Below, one piece after another: positions 56,041 through 64,000 of a stretch of DNA of 64,000 nucleotides. This DNA comes from Wenyingzhuangia fucanilytica. GTDB lineage: Bacteria > Bacteroidota > Bacteroidia > Flavobacteriales > Flavobacteriaceae. Under the pieces are notes generated by a model. That model made no database searches. It had not been told where the DNA came from and saw only the letters and a list, made by a program, of their open reading frames with translations. Each line of letters begins with the position of its first letter. Position 1 is the stretch's first letter. The stretch covers positions 1,860,001 through 1,924,000 of the forward strand of contig NZ_CP014224.1 of NCBI RefSeq assembly GCF_001697185.1, given 5' to 3'. Made by a program: the position numbers and the translations under genes.

Positions 56041-56226
56041 TTACCCAAATGTTAACAAAACAATTCTTAAACCTTTAGGTTATTTTTACTTAACATAGGT
56101 TGAGTTTAAAAATTAAAAGAAATAAATCATTCCTATAAAAACCTTAATCTAAGTTGTTATATTTTAAAAATCATTGATTAACTTAAACACCTGTATTCAA
56201 ACATCTTAATCATCAACAAAAACTAT

Positions 56227-57915
56227 ATGTCAACTCAAAAAAACAGTAGACGACAATTTATTCAAAATACTTTGTGGGCTTCTGGTGCCATTATTTTAGC
56301 ACCAAACTTTATTAGTTGTCGTAAAGACAGTATTGAAGAGGAAATTGTTGATGATGATTATTCAATCAAAAATTTTAATCAAGGTGTAGCAAGTTTTGAC
56401 CCTACAAGTAATAGCGTTATTATATGGACTCGTTACAAAAACCCTAACAAAAAAATACTTTGGGAAGTTTCTAAAAACATTGATTTTAGCACCATACTAA
56501 GAAGTGGAACTATTACTACCGAAGCCACTAGGGATAATACTATTGCTATTGAATTAACAGAACTTACTGCTGATCAAAAATTGTATTATCGTTTTAGCAA
56601 TAAAGAAGATAAAGCCATTTCTGTAATTGGAGAAACTCTTACCTTTTCAGATAATGTCTCTACAGTAAAACTTGCTGTTTGCTCTTGTTCTAATTACCAA
56701 GCGGGACTGTTTAATGTTTACAATGCCATGGCAAAATCTGAAGCTGATGTCATTATACATTTAGGTGATTATTTATATGAAGTAGAAGCCAGAGGATATG
56801 GTACAACAAATGAAAATGCCTTTTTAAATCGTTTTCACGAACCTACAAATGAAATCATATCTCTTGAAGATTACAGAACCAGATACAAACAATACAGAGC
56901 TGATGCAGATTTACAATTGGCACATCAAAAAAAACCTTTTATTTGTGTATGGGATGACCATGAAATAGCCAACAATGCCTACAAAGATGGAGCAGAAAAT
57001 CACTCCGAAAACGAAGGAAGTTATAACACTAGAAAACAAGTTGCCCTACAAGCATATAGTGAGTTTTCACCATTTTCTAGGTTAGAAGCTAACAACCAAA
57101 GTCTTGTCTACAGAAACTTTAATATTGGAAATTTGGTAAACCTTAATATGTTAGATACTAGGATTATTGGACGAGACAAACAATTATCCATAGAGAACTA
57201 TATTACAGCTAATGGTTTTAACATATCCCAATATCAAACAGATATTTCTGATACTTCAAGAGCCTTGTTAGGATCAAGCCAACAAAATTGGTTAACACAA
57301 CAAATCAATAACAGTTCTGCAAAATGGCAAGTATTAGGACAACAAGTACTAATGGCTAAAATGCATGTTCCTGCAGAAATTTTAACAGCATTTGAATCTC
57401 CCAACTTAGAGAGTATTTTAACAGAATTGGTAAATATTAAATTAAGATTTTTACAAAATGACCCTAGCCTAACGGAACAAGAAATAGCTAGAATATCAAC
57501 CGTTTTACCTTATAATCTTGATGCTTGGGATGGCTATCCTTTAGACCGAGAAACATTGTATAATACTTTGGGTGATAAAAAAATTATTACGTTAGCTGGC
57601 GACAGTCATAATGCATGGACTAGCAAACTAACCAAAGAAGACAAAACAGAAGTTGGAATAGAATTGGCTACTGCCGGAATTACTTCTCCTGGTTTTAAAG
57701 AATATTTAGGAAACCCTAGCAACGAAATTTTAACTGCTTTTGAAAGTGCTATAACGACTTTAATAGATGATTTAAATTATTTTAATGCTACACAAAAAGG
57801 CTTTATTCTAACTACTTTTACTCAAAGCCAAGCAAAAGCAGAATGGATTTTTGTAGACACTATTTTATCTGCAAATTACTCAACCTCTGTAGGACATACT
57901 ATTACTTATTCATAA
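56227..57915 (+). CDS. phoD: PhoD-type alkaline phosphatase
   Basis: A 562-residue phosphatase with a twin-arginine start SRRQFIQNTLWASGA and a possible lipobox at Cys31 (NFISC). The catalytic segments are CSCSNYQAGLFNVY, HLGDYLYE, CVWDDHEIANN and LAGDSHNAW, typical of PhoD. It hydrolyses phosphodiesters and monoesters outside the cytoplasm. It is divergent from the receptor-phytase pair, so the three form a likely phosphate-scavenging locus. Confidence 0.92.
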   Translation: MSTQKNSRRQFIQNTLWASGAIILAPNFISCRKDSIEEEIVDDDYSIKNFNQGVASFDPTSNSVIIWTRYKNPNKKILWEVSKNIDFSTILRSGTITTEATRDNTIAIELTELTADQKLYYRFSNKEDKAISVIGETLTFSDNVSTVKLAVCSCSNYQAGLFNVYNAMAKSEADVIIHLGDYLYEVEARGYGTTNENAFLNRFHEPTNEIISLEDYRTRYKQYRADADLQLAHQKKPFICVWDDHEIANNAYKDGAENHSENEGSYNTRKQVALQAYSEFSPFSRLEANNQSLVYRNFNIGNLVNLNMLDTRIIGRDKQLSIENYITANGFNISQYQTDISDTSRALLGSSQQNWLTQQINNSSAKWQVLGQQVLMAKMHVPAEILTAFESPNLESILTELVNIKLRFLQNDPSLTEQEIARISTVLPYNLDAWDGYPLDRETLYNTLGDKKIITLAGDSHNAWTSKLTKEDKTEVGIELATAGITSPGFKEYLGNPSNEILTAFESAITTLIDDLNYFNATQKGFILTTFTQSQAKAEWIFVDTILSANYSTSVGHTITYS

Positions 57916-57924
57916 CAATCACCC

Positions 57925-58332
57925 TTAATTTGCACAGCATTTATCTACCTTGCATTTACAATACTTTCTATTAATTAAATGTAAGCCTATTAATAAAACT
58001 GTGGGGATATAAATAATAAGCTCATTCACAATTAACCATTCCATTTTTTCATTTAAAACAATCAGCGATAATAAAGCCCAACTTATCCATAGAGCATATT
58101 TAATCCAAATACTGGTGCTTGTTTCCGTTGATCTATAAATAGCCAAAAAAGAAATGATTAAAAACAAATAATCCATAAACTTCCACCAATACAGTGGATT
58201 GTTACTTGTTATAAAACTTGCAGTAATCATAAAAACAAAAGGCGTTGCAACACAATGTATAAGACACAAAGTACTCGCCAATGCCCCTAGAATATCAGAT
58301 TTTTGTTTTGTAAATATTGCCAAACCTTTCAT
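57925..58332 (-). CDS. MerC-like membrane protein
   Basis: A 135-residue protein with four hydrophobic helices and the MerC pattern SDILGALASTLCLIHCVATPF, with cysteines in the first helix pair, and a cysteine-rich C-terminus CKCKVDKCC. MerC proteins move mercuric ions; members in Bacteroidota often occur without a mer operon and may handle other metals. No MerR or MerA is in the window. It converges on phoD with 9 bp between stops. Confidence 0.8.
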   Translation of the reverse strand: MKGLAIFTKQKSDILGALASTLCLIHCVATPFVFMITASFITSNNPLYWWKFMDYLFLIISFLAIYRSTETSTSIWIKYALWISWALLSLIVLNEKMEWLIVNELIIYIPTVLLIGLHLINRKYCKCKVDKCCAN

Positions 58333-58444
58333 AAAACTAATTTTGCTACAAATATATTATAAAGAACCATAAACGCAACGATGATGCATTTAATTAATAT
58401 AAATATTTTACTATGCTGTAAAATACATTCCATAATTTTGCTTT

Positions 58445-60436
58445 ATGGATTTTAAAGTCGTTTCTAAATATCAACCTACAGGTGACCAACCCAATGCTAT
58501 TAAAGAATTAGTAGCTGGAGTAAACAATGGAGATCAATATCAAACACTCTTAGGGGTTACTGGTTCTGGTAAAACCTTTACGGTAGCCAATGTAATTCAA
58601 GAAGTAAAAAAACCAACCTTGGTTTTGGCACATAACAAAACCTTGGCAGCGCAATTGTATTCCGAGTTTAAAAACTTTTTTCCCAACAATGCTGTAGAGT
58701 ATTTTGTTTCTTACTACGACTATTACCAACCTGAAGCTTATATTCCATCCTCTGGGGTTTATATAGAAAAAGATTTATCTATTAACGAAGAAATAGAACG
58801 TTTGCGTTTAAGCACTTCTTCTTCGCTTTTATGTGGTAGAAAAGATGTTTTGGTAGTTGCCTCTGTGTCTTGTTTATACGGTATGGGAAATCCTGTTGAA
58901 TTTAAAAACAACGTAGTTACTATTGAGGTAGATCAACAAATAAGTAGAACCAAGTTTTTACACCAATTGGTGCAAAGTTTATATGCGCGTACAGAAGCAG
59001 ATATGAAAAGTGGAAACTTTAAAGTAAAAGGAGATACTGTTACTATTTTTCCTTCTTATGGAGAATACGCTTATAGAGTTCACTTTTTTGGAGATGAAAT
59101 TGAAGAAATTGAATCTTATGATTTAGAGAACAAACAAGTGATAGAACGCTTTGAAACCTTAGATATTTATCCTGCCAATTTATTCGTGACTTCTCCTGAT
59201 ATTTTACAGGGAGCCATTCATCAAATTCAAGAAGATTTGATGAAACAATATGATTATTTTAATGAAATTGGAAAAACCTTAGAGGCCAAACGTTTAAAAG
59301 AACGTACAGAGTTTGATTTAGAAATGATTCGTGAATTAGGATACTGTAGCGGAATTGAAAACTATTCTAGGTATTTAGATGGTCGTCAACCCGGAACAAG
59401 ACCTTTCTGTTTGTTAGATTATTTTCCTGATGATTTCTTAATGGTGATTGATGAAAGTCATGTAACCATTCCGCAAACCCATGCCATGTATGGTGGTGAC
59501 CGATCTAGAAAAGAAAATTTGGTGGAATTTGGTTTTAGATTACCTGCCGCCATGGATAACCGTCCCTTAAAATTTGAAGAGTTTGAAGCCATTCAAAATC
59601 AAGTGATTTATGTAACTGCAACTCCAGCCGACTACGAGCTAGAAAAATCTGGTGGTGTGGTGGTAGAACAAGTTATTCGCCCTACCGGTTTATTAGATCC
59701 TATTATTGAAGTTCGTCCTAGTCAAAATCAAATAGATGATTTGATTGAAGAAATTCAAAAACGTATAGAAGTAGATGAACGTGTTTTGGTAACAACTTTA
59801 ACCAAACGTATGGCAGAAGAATTGGCTAAATATTTAACTAGAATTCAAGTACGTTGCCGATATATACACTCTGATGTAGATACTTTAGAGCGAGTAGAAA
59901 TTATGCAAGACTTACGTAAAGGTTTGTTTGATGTATTAATTGGGGTGAACCTGTTACGTGAAGGTTTAGATTTACCCGAAGTTTCTTTGGTAGCTATTAT
60001 TGATGCAGATAAAGAAGGTTTTTTACGTTCTCATAGATCCTTAACACAAACTGTAGGTAGGGCTGCAAGAAATGTAAATGGGATGGCAATTTTGTATGCA
60101 GATAAAATTACCAAAAGCATGCAATTAACCATTGATGAAACAGCTCGTAGGCGTGAAAAACAAATTGCCTATAACGAGGCCAATGGCATTACTCCTACAC
60201 AAATCAAAAAAGATTTTGGAAATAATTTAACTGATAACTCTGGAACAAATTACGAGGAAATACAACATAATTTAGCTGCAGAAGAAGATTTAGATTATTT
60301 ATCTAAACCTGCTATTGAGGAACGCATTAAGGAAAAACAACGCGCTATGGAAAAAGCAGCAAAAGCATTAGATTTTATGACAGCTGCTAAATTTAGAGAT
60401 GAAATAAAAGCTTTAAAAGGTAAATTAACCTCTTAA
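58445..60436 (+). CDS. uvrB: UvrABC system subunit B
   Basis: A 663-residue excision-repair helicase. It starts MDFKVVSKYQPTGDQPNAI with Walker A GVTGSGKT (about 38-45), the beta-hairpin region YYDYYQPEAYIPSSGVYIEKD, DESHVT in motif II and the C-terminal UVR domain around 625-660 that binds UvrC. Length is normal. It is transcribed alone, divergent from the MerC-like gene. Confidence 0.97.
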   Translation: MDFKVVSKYQPTGDQPNAIKELVAGVNNGDQYQTLLGVTGSGKTFTVANVIQEVKKPTLVLAHNKTLAAQLYSEFKNFFPNNAVEYFVSYYDYYQPEAYIPSSGVYIEKDLSINEEIERLRLSTSSSLLCGRKDVLVVASVSCLYGMGNPVEFKNNVVTIEVDQQISRTKFLHQLVQSLYARTEADMKSGNFKVKGDTVTIFPSYGEYAYRVHFFGDEIEEIESYDLENKQVIERFETLDIYPANLFVTSPDILQGAIHQIQEDLMKQYDYFNEIGKTLEAKRLKERTEFDLEMIRELGYCSGIENYSRYLDGRQPGTRPFCLLDYFPDDFLMVIDESHVTIPQTHAMYGGDRSRKENLVEFGFRLPAAMDNRPLKFEEFEAIQNQVIYVTATPADYELEKSGGVVVEQVIRPTGLLDPIIEVRPSQNQIDDLIEEIQKRIEVDERVLVTTLTKRMAEELAKYLTRIQVRCRYIHSDVDTLERVEIMQDLRKGLFDVLIGVNLLREGLDLPEVSLVAIIDADKEGFLRSHRSLTQTVGRAARNVNGMAILYADKITKSMQLTIDETARRREKQIAYNEANGITPTQIKKDFGNNLTDNSGTNYEEIQHNLAAEEDLDYLSKPAIEERIKEKQRAMEKAAKALDFMTAAKFRDEIKALKGKLTS

Positions 60437-60438
60437 AA

Positions 60439-60492
60439 ATTGATTTGTTTATTTGTGAGAACAAACTATTTTCCATCCATAAACAAATCAAT
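60439..60492. repeat. Long inverted repeat between uvrB and the alpha-E gene
   Basis: ATTGATTTGTTTAT (60439-60452) and ATAAACAAATCAAT (60479-60492) are exact complements with a 26-bp loop holding TTTGT-GAGA-ACAAA. It lies between convergent genes and probably ends transcription, though it has no T tract. Confidence 0.65.
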
Positions 60493-60495
60493 CCT

Positions 60496-61437
60496 CTAAT
60501 AACTAAAAAATTCTTTTTCTATACTAGCTGTTATAATATTTAGCTTATCCATAATATCTTCTATACAATCTGCAAAACGCCCTTCTACTTCATCAATGGT
60601 TTTATAATTGTATTCACATCTTGTTTTATTAATCAAGTATGAAGTTCCTCCTTTGGCCTCATTTCTTGTTAAAATTTTTATATTCTTAGCAGCATTATTC
60701 AAACATCTAACTACAGACTTGGTACATAAAGGATTTAGAATTAAAAAATCTAAGGTATCTGCACTTTTAGGTGTTTTTTTGTAATAACGCCTCATCATGT
60801 CAAAAGACTGTATACACTTTAACAAAGTAATCCACTCGTAACTTGTATTAAAATCACCATGTAACTCAGATTTTGATGATTTTGCATCTATATACTTTGT
60901 ATTGATAATTCTAATAACCTGAGAAGCTCTTTCTAAATTAATACCCAATGAGATAATTGCATAAGCCTCATCATGCATTAACGTTTCTATTATTTTTCCT
61001 CTTAACGCTGCAACTTCTTTAGTTACATAAGACGTAAATTCATCTAAACCAGCATTGGTAAAATGCTCTGCACTGTAATTAGTGATGTAATGATGTAAAC
61101 TATTGATAGATTCAAATAATTCTATAGATAATAAATCCCTTGAACCGCTAGCATTGACCCTAGCATATTTAAAACAACTTAGTACCGAAAAAGGGTTTTC
61201 TGGATTTAACCCCACATCATATAATACTTCCTTTTCATCTATCACATCGTCATTATTGTGGACAACATCATTAACCATGTACAAAATTGACTTTAACACA
61301 AATTGCCTAGATTGAGAAACATCATTAGATGCATCTAAGGAAGAAAAATAATTAACATTGATAAACCTTGCAATATGCTCGGTTCTCTCTAAATACCTTC
61401 CCATCCAGAATAAATTATTGGCTACTCTTGCTAACAT
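60496..61437 (-). CDS. Alpha-E domain-containing protein
   Basis: A 313-residue all-helical protein of the alpha-E (DUF403) family, recognised from MLARVANNLFWMGRYLERTEHIAR and the spaced Glu/Arg pairs. The biochemical role is unknown; it occurs with circularly permuted ATP-grasp and transglutaminase-like proteins in a set proposed to make or modify peptides. It starts 6 bp after the ATP-grasp stop on the same strand. Confidence 0.9.
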   Translation of the reverse strand: MLARVANNLFWMGRYLERTEHIARFINVNYFSSLDASNDVSQSRQFVLKSILYMVNDVVHNNDDVIDEKEVLYDVGLNPENPFSVLSCFKYARVNASGSRDLLSIELFESINSLHHYITNYSAEHFTNAGLDEFTSYVTKEVAALRGKIIETLMHDEAYAIISLGINLERASQVIRIINTKYIDAKSSKSELHGDFNTSYEWITLLKCIQSFDMMRRYYKKTPKSADTLDFLILNPLCTKSVVRCLNNAAKNIKILTRNEAKGGTSYLINKTRCEYNYKTIDEVEGRFADCIEDIMDKLNIITASIEKEFFSY

Positions 61438-61443
61438 ATTTTT

Positions 61444-62919
61444 TTATTTTTTTAATACCCAAGTATCTTTAGAACCACCTCCTTGAGAAGAGTTTACAAT
61501 TAAATTTCCTCTTTTAAGCGCTACCCTAGTCAATCCACCTTTTAACACAAATGCTTTGTCTTTACCTAGCAATGTAAATGTTCTTAAATCTACATGTCTA
61601 GGTTCAAAAACTTCTTCTTCATCAATATATGTAGCATGTGTAGACAAAGACATAATGGGTTGTGCTATATATTTTCTTGGATCTGCTTTAATAACATCTT
61701 TTACTTTTTCTATTTCTTCTTTGGTCAACTTATTACCAATAGATATTCCATACCCTCCAGACTCATCTACAGGCTTAATCACTAAATTGGGGATGTTATC
61801 TAGTATAAACGATAACTCTTTAGGATCGCTACAATGATAGGTATGTACATTGTTTAAAATAGGGTCTTCTCCTAAATAATATTTGATGATTTTAGGCATG
61901 TAAGTATAAATAGCTTTATCATCTGCAACTCCAGTTCCAGGAGCATTTACCAAACAAACGTTTCCTTTTTTATACACGCTAAATAAGCCTTTAACTCCCA
62001 AAACACTATCAGGATTAAACTCCAAAGGATCTAAAAAATCATCATCAATTCGTCTATAAATAACATCTATCTTTTTAGGTCCATAAATGGTTTTCATATA
62101 AACAAAGTTGTTCTCTACAAACAAATCCCTTCCTTCAACCAACTGAATCCCCATCGCTTTAGCTAAGTAAGAATGCTCATAATAAGCCGAATTATAAACT
62201 CCTGGCGTTATTACTACACAAGTGGGATTGTCTACACCTTGAGGCTTTACAGAGTTCATAATCGAAAGTAAATTCTCTGCGTAATTATCAACCGTATAGA
62301 TAGGATAGTGATTAAATGCACCATATAAAGTACGCTTTAACGCCGCTCTGTTACTAATAACATAACTCACTCCCGAAGGACATCTAATATTATCTTCTAA
62401 CACGTAATACTCCCCATCCGAATGCTTGATTAAATCTGTTCCTGAAATGTGATTATAAATTCCTCCTGGAGGTTCAATTCCTTTCATTTGAGATAGAAAA
62501 TTTTTAGAAGAAGCTATCAATTCAATAGGTACCACACCATCTTTTATGATTTGTTGATTGTGGTACAAATCTTTTAAAAACAAGTTTAAAGCAACACTCC
62601 TTTGCAAAGCTCCAGACTCAATATGCTCCCACTCCTTAGCAGATATAATTCTAGGGAAAAGATCAAAAGGAAATACTTTTTCTTTTGTTTGCTTTTCGCC
62701 ATATACCTGAAAGGTAATTCCTTGGTTTAAAAAAGAGGCCTTGGCTTTTTCATTCAACAACTTAAAATCATCTATTTTATATTCATTAAATAAATTAAAA
62801 AGTGTTTCATAAATTTTTCTTACTTCTTTCTTTTCCGTAAAAATCTCATCATAAAATCTAGCATCTAAATTGTATGAGGTAAAAATTGGTAATTTTTTGT
62901 AATTAGTCATTTTTAGCAT
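61444..62919 (-). CDS. Circularly permuted ATP-grasp protein
   Basis: A 491-residue protein of the CP-ATP-grasp type 2 family. Diagnostic segments are PPGGIYNHISGTDLI, DNIRCPSGVSYVISNR, VIYRRIDDDFLDPLEF, DESGGYGISIG and SSQGGGSKDTWVL at the end. It may form amide bonds on a peptide substrate. The ATG at 62917-62919 and another 9 bp later are both possible starts. It is followed by the alpha-E gene and is divergent from the transglutaminase gene, the full module. Confidence 0.92.
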   Translation of the reverse strand: MLKMTNYKKLPIFTSYNLDARFYDEIFTEKKEVRKIYETLFNLFNEYKIDDFKLLNEKAKASFLNQGITFQVYGEKQTKEKVFPFDLFPRIISAKEWEHIESGALQRSVALNLFLKDLYHNQQIIKDGVVPIELIASSKNFLSQMKGIEPPGGIYNHISGTDLIKHSDGEYYVLEDNIRCPSGVSYVISNRAALKRTLYGAFNHYPIYTVDNYAENLLSIMNSVKPQGVDNPTCVVITPGVYNSAYYEHSYLAKAMGIQLVEGRDLFVENNFVYMKTIYGPKKIDVIYRRIDDDFLDPLEFNPDSVLGVKGLFSVYKKGNVCLVNAPGTGVADDKAIYTYMPKIIKYYLGEDPILNNVHTYHCSDPKELSFILDNIPNLVIKPVDESGGYGISIGNKLTKEEIEKVKDVIKADPRKYIAQPIMSLSTHATYIDEEEVFEPRHVDLRTFTLLGKDKAFVLKGGLTRVALKRGNLIVNSSQGGGSKDTWVLKK

Positions 62920-63250
62920 TTAATTCTCTGCAAATTATAAAATTGATCGCCTAAAGGAGTTTGCTCCTACACAGTAAGTCAACTGTTTATTGGCAGTTTT
63001 AAACATGTTTATAATCTTTTTTTTAAAGCAAAAAAAATAGTCATTTAGTCTTTTATAATTAATGGGGTAATCTTAATTTAATGAAAGGATAACATAGAAA
63101 ACACAACCTAAAAAGGGGGTCTAAATTGAATAAAATTTAAATTTACTTGATTTACTTTTCATTAATTATTGAATACTATATAGCTCATTACACATACCAA
63201 ATTTGGCTTTTTAAAAAATTATTTAAAGCTTTTTAATCATCATAAAACCT
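62920..63250. other. 331-bp divergent intergenic region
   Basis: It holds the promoters of the ATP-grasp and transglutaminase genes. I see a small hairpin AGGAG-TTTG-CTCCT (62955-62968) and a 10-bp palindrome CCAAATTTGG (63197-63206), which lies about 45 bp before the transglutaminase start and could be an operator. No small gene is supported. Confidence 0.6.
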
Positions 63251-64000
63251 ATGGCTCTAAAAGTAGTTATCTCACACAAAACAAAATATAAATACGATCG
63301 ATCTGTAAATTTATCTCCTCATATTTTTAGACTAAGACCGGCTCCACACAGTAGGACGCCTATAGAATCTTATTCCTTAAAAATAGAACCCGAAAACCAC
63401 TTTTTTAACTGGCAACAAGACCCTTTTGGAAACTACCAAGCAAGAGTTGTTTTTCCTGATAAAACAAAAGAATTATCTATTCAAGTTGAAATTGTTGCTG
63501 ATTTAAAAACCATCAACCCTTTTGATTTTTTTGTTGAAGATAGCGCTGAAGAATATCCTTTTAAATATTCAGAAGCTCTTAAAAAAGAGTTACATCCTTA
63601 TTTAGAGATTAACGATAAAGGAGAACTTATTGATGCTTTTATTAAAACCATAGATTTTACCCCTAGAAAAACTATCTATTTTTTAATAGACTTAAATCAA
63701 AAAATATATCATTACTTAAACTATAATATCCGATTAGAGCCTGGTGTTCAAACTTCTGAAAAAACGTTGAGTTGCAAAACGGGATCTTGTAGAGATTACG
63801 CATGGTTATTAGTACAAGTAGCACGTCATTTAGGTTTTGGAGCAAGATTTGTTTCTGGTTATATTGTGCAATTAAAAGCAGATGAGGAATCGCTTGACGG
63901 ACCTTCGGGACCTGTAGAAGATTTTACCGATTTACATGCATGGGCAGAAATCTATATTCCGGGAGCAGGTTGGATTGGTTTTGATGCTACCTCTGGACTT
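63251..64000 (+). CDS. Transglutaminase-like protein, N-terminal part (runs off window)
   Basis: 250 residues are visible with no stop before the window end. The N-terminal beta domain (MALKVVISHKTKYKYDRSVN) is of the Bact_transglu_N type. The papain-like triad is Cys180 (TGSCRDYAW), His229 (DLHAWAEIY) and Asp245 (GFDATSG). It completes the ATP-grasp/alpha-E/transglutaminase set; in other genomes a longer member of this protein carries an extra DUF2126 domain, which cannot be checked here. Confidence 0.92.
   Translation, partial: MALKVVISHKTKYKYDRSVNLSPHIFRLRPAPHSRTPIESYSLKIEPENHFFNWQQDPFGNYQARVVFPDKTKELSIQVEIVADLKTINPFDFFVEDSAEEYPFKYSEALKKELHPYLEINDKGELIDAFIKTIDFTPRKTIYFLIDLNQKIYHYLNYNIRLEPGVQTSEKTLSCKTGSCRDYAWLLVQVARHLGFGARFVSGYIVQLKADEESLDGPSGPVEDFTDLHAWAEIYIPGAGWIGFDATSGL

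Noticed and set aside
58433-58440. TAATTTTG as a uvrB -7 element giving a leaderless mRNA
   Set aside because: It ends 4 bp before the ATG and no -33 TTG lies at suitable spacing, so a chance match is more likely.

Overview
The window is a stretch of chromosome from an AT-rich member of the Bacteroidota, almost certainly a marine Flavobacteriaceae. The evidence is the gene order recN-porD-coaBC-rpoZ-bamD-dapA, the order trmD-rplS-icd with a monomeric isocitrate dehydrogenase, a PorD-like protein of the type IX secretion system, TANNTTTG-type -7 promoter elements and a TonB-dependent receptor with an N-terminal carboxypeptidase-like domain. No rRNA, tRNA, CRISPR array, transposase or integrase was seen.

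Positions 1-36,100 are mostly core housekeeping. On the minus strand lie recN (cut by the window edge), porD, coaBC, rpoZ/rpb6, bamD, dapA and a DegP/HtrA protease. dapF, a GNAT acetyltransferase and mltG follow on the plus strand in overlapping frames. Next come an RsmI-like methyltransferase, a low-molecular-weight phosphatase and dnaA; a thioesterase; a translationally coupled minus-strand set (lipoprotein-ribD-EamA exporter-yigZ); prmC; trmD; a lone secreted sulfatase; rplS with a structured leader; icd; a large TlpA-like thioredoxin protein; an amino-acid permease; a Cys-cluster protein; two overlapping MscS channels; a methyltransferase; a membrane acyltransferase-like protein; and purL.

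Positions 36,058-45,900 are the accessory part. A 656-bp non-coding stretch carries REP-like hairpins, a 7-bp tandem repeat and an array of about six degenerate 22-bp units. It is followed by a DUF2200 gene whose 3' end is repeated twice more downstream (130 bp at 40909-41038 and 43 bp at 44675-44717). A second repeat of about 140 bp (called R here) also occurs three times, each copy with a consensus DnaA box. Between these repeats lie cargo blocks: an SDR/metallo-hydrolase/AraC/membrane operon, a VOC/HxlR divergent pair, a TIR/SEFIR protein, a PD-(D/E)XK protein and two small envelope proteins. This looks like a hot spot where gene blocks have repeatedly entered at the end of one gene, with a probable defence component and no recombinase of its own.

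Positions 45,980-64,000 return to chromosomal genes: an alpha/beta hydrolase, an M14-like deacylase, a DEAD-box helicase, an ABC exporter, two tandem related small proteins, and a phosphate-scavenging group (beta-propeller phytase, TonB-dependent receptor, PhoD phosphatase). These are followed by a MerC-like protein, uvrB, and an ATP-grasp/alpha-E/transglutaminase module that runs off the right edge. Function calls come from recognising family motifs by eye; no database search was run.
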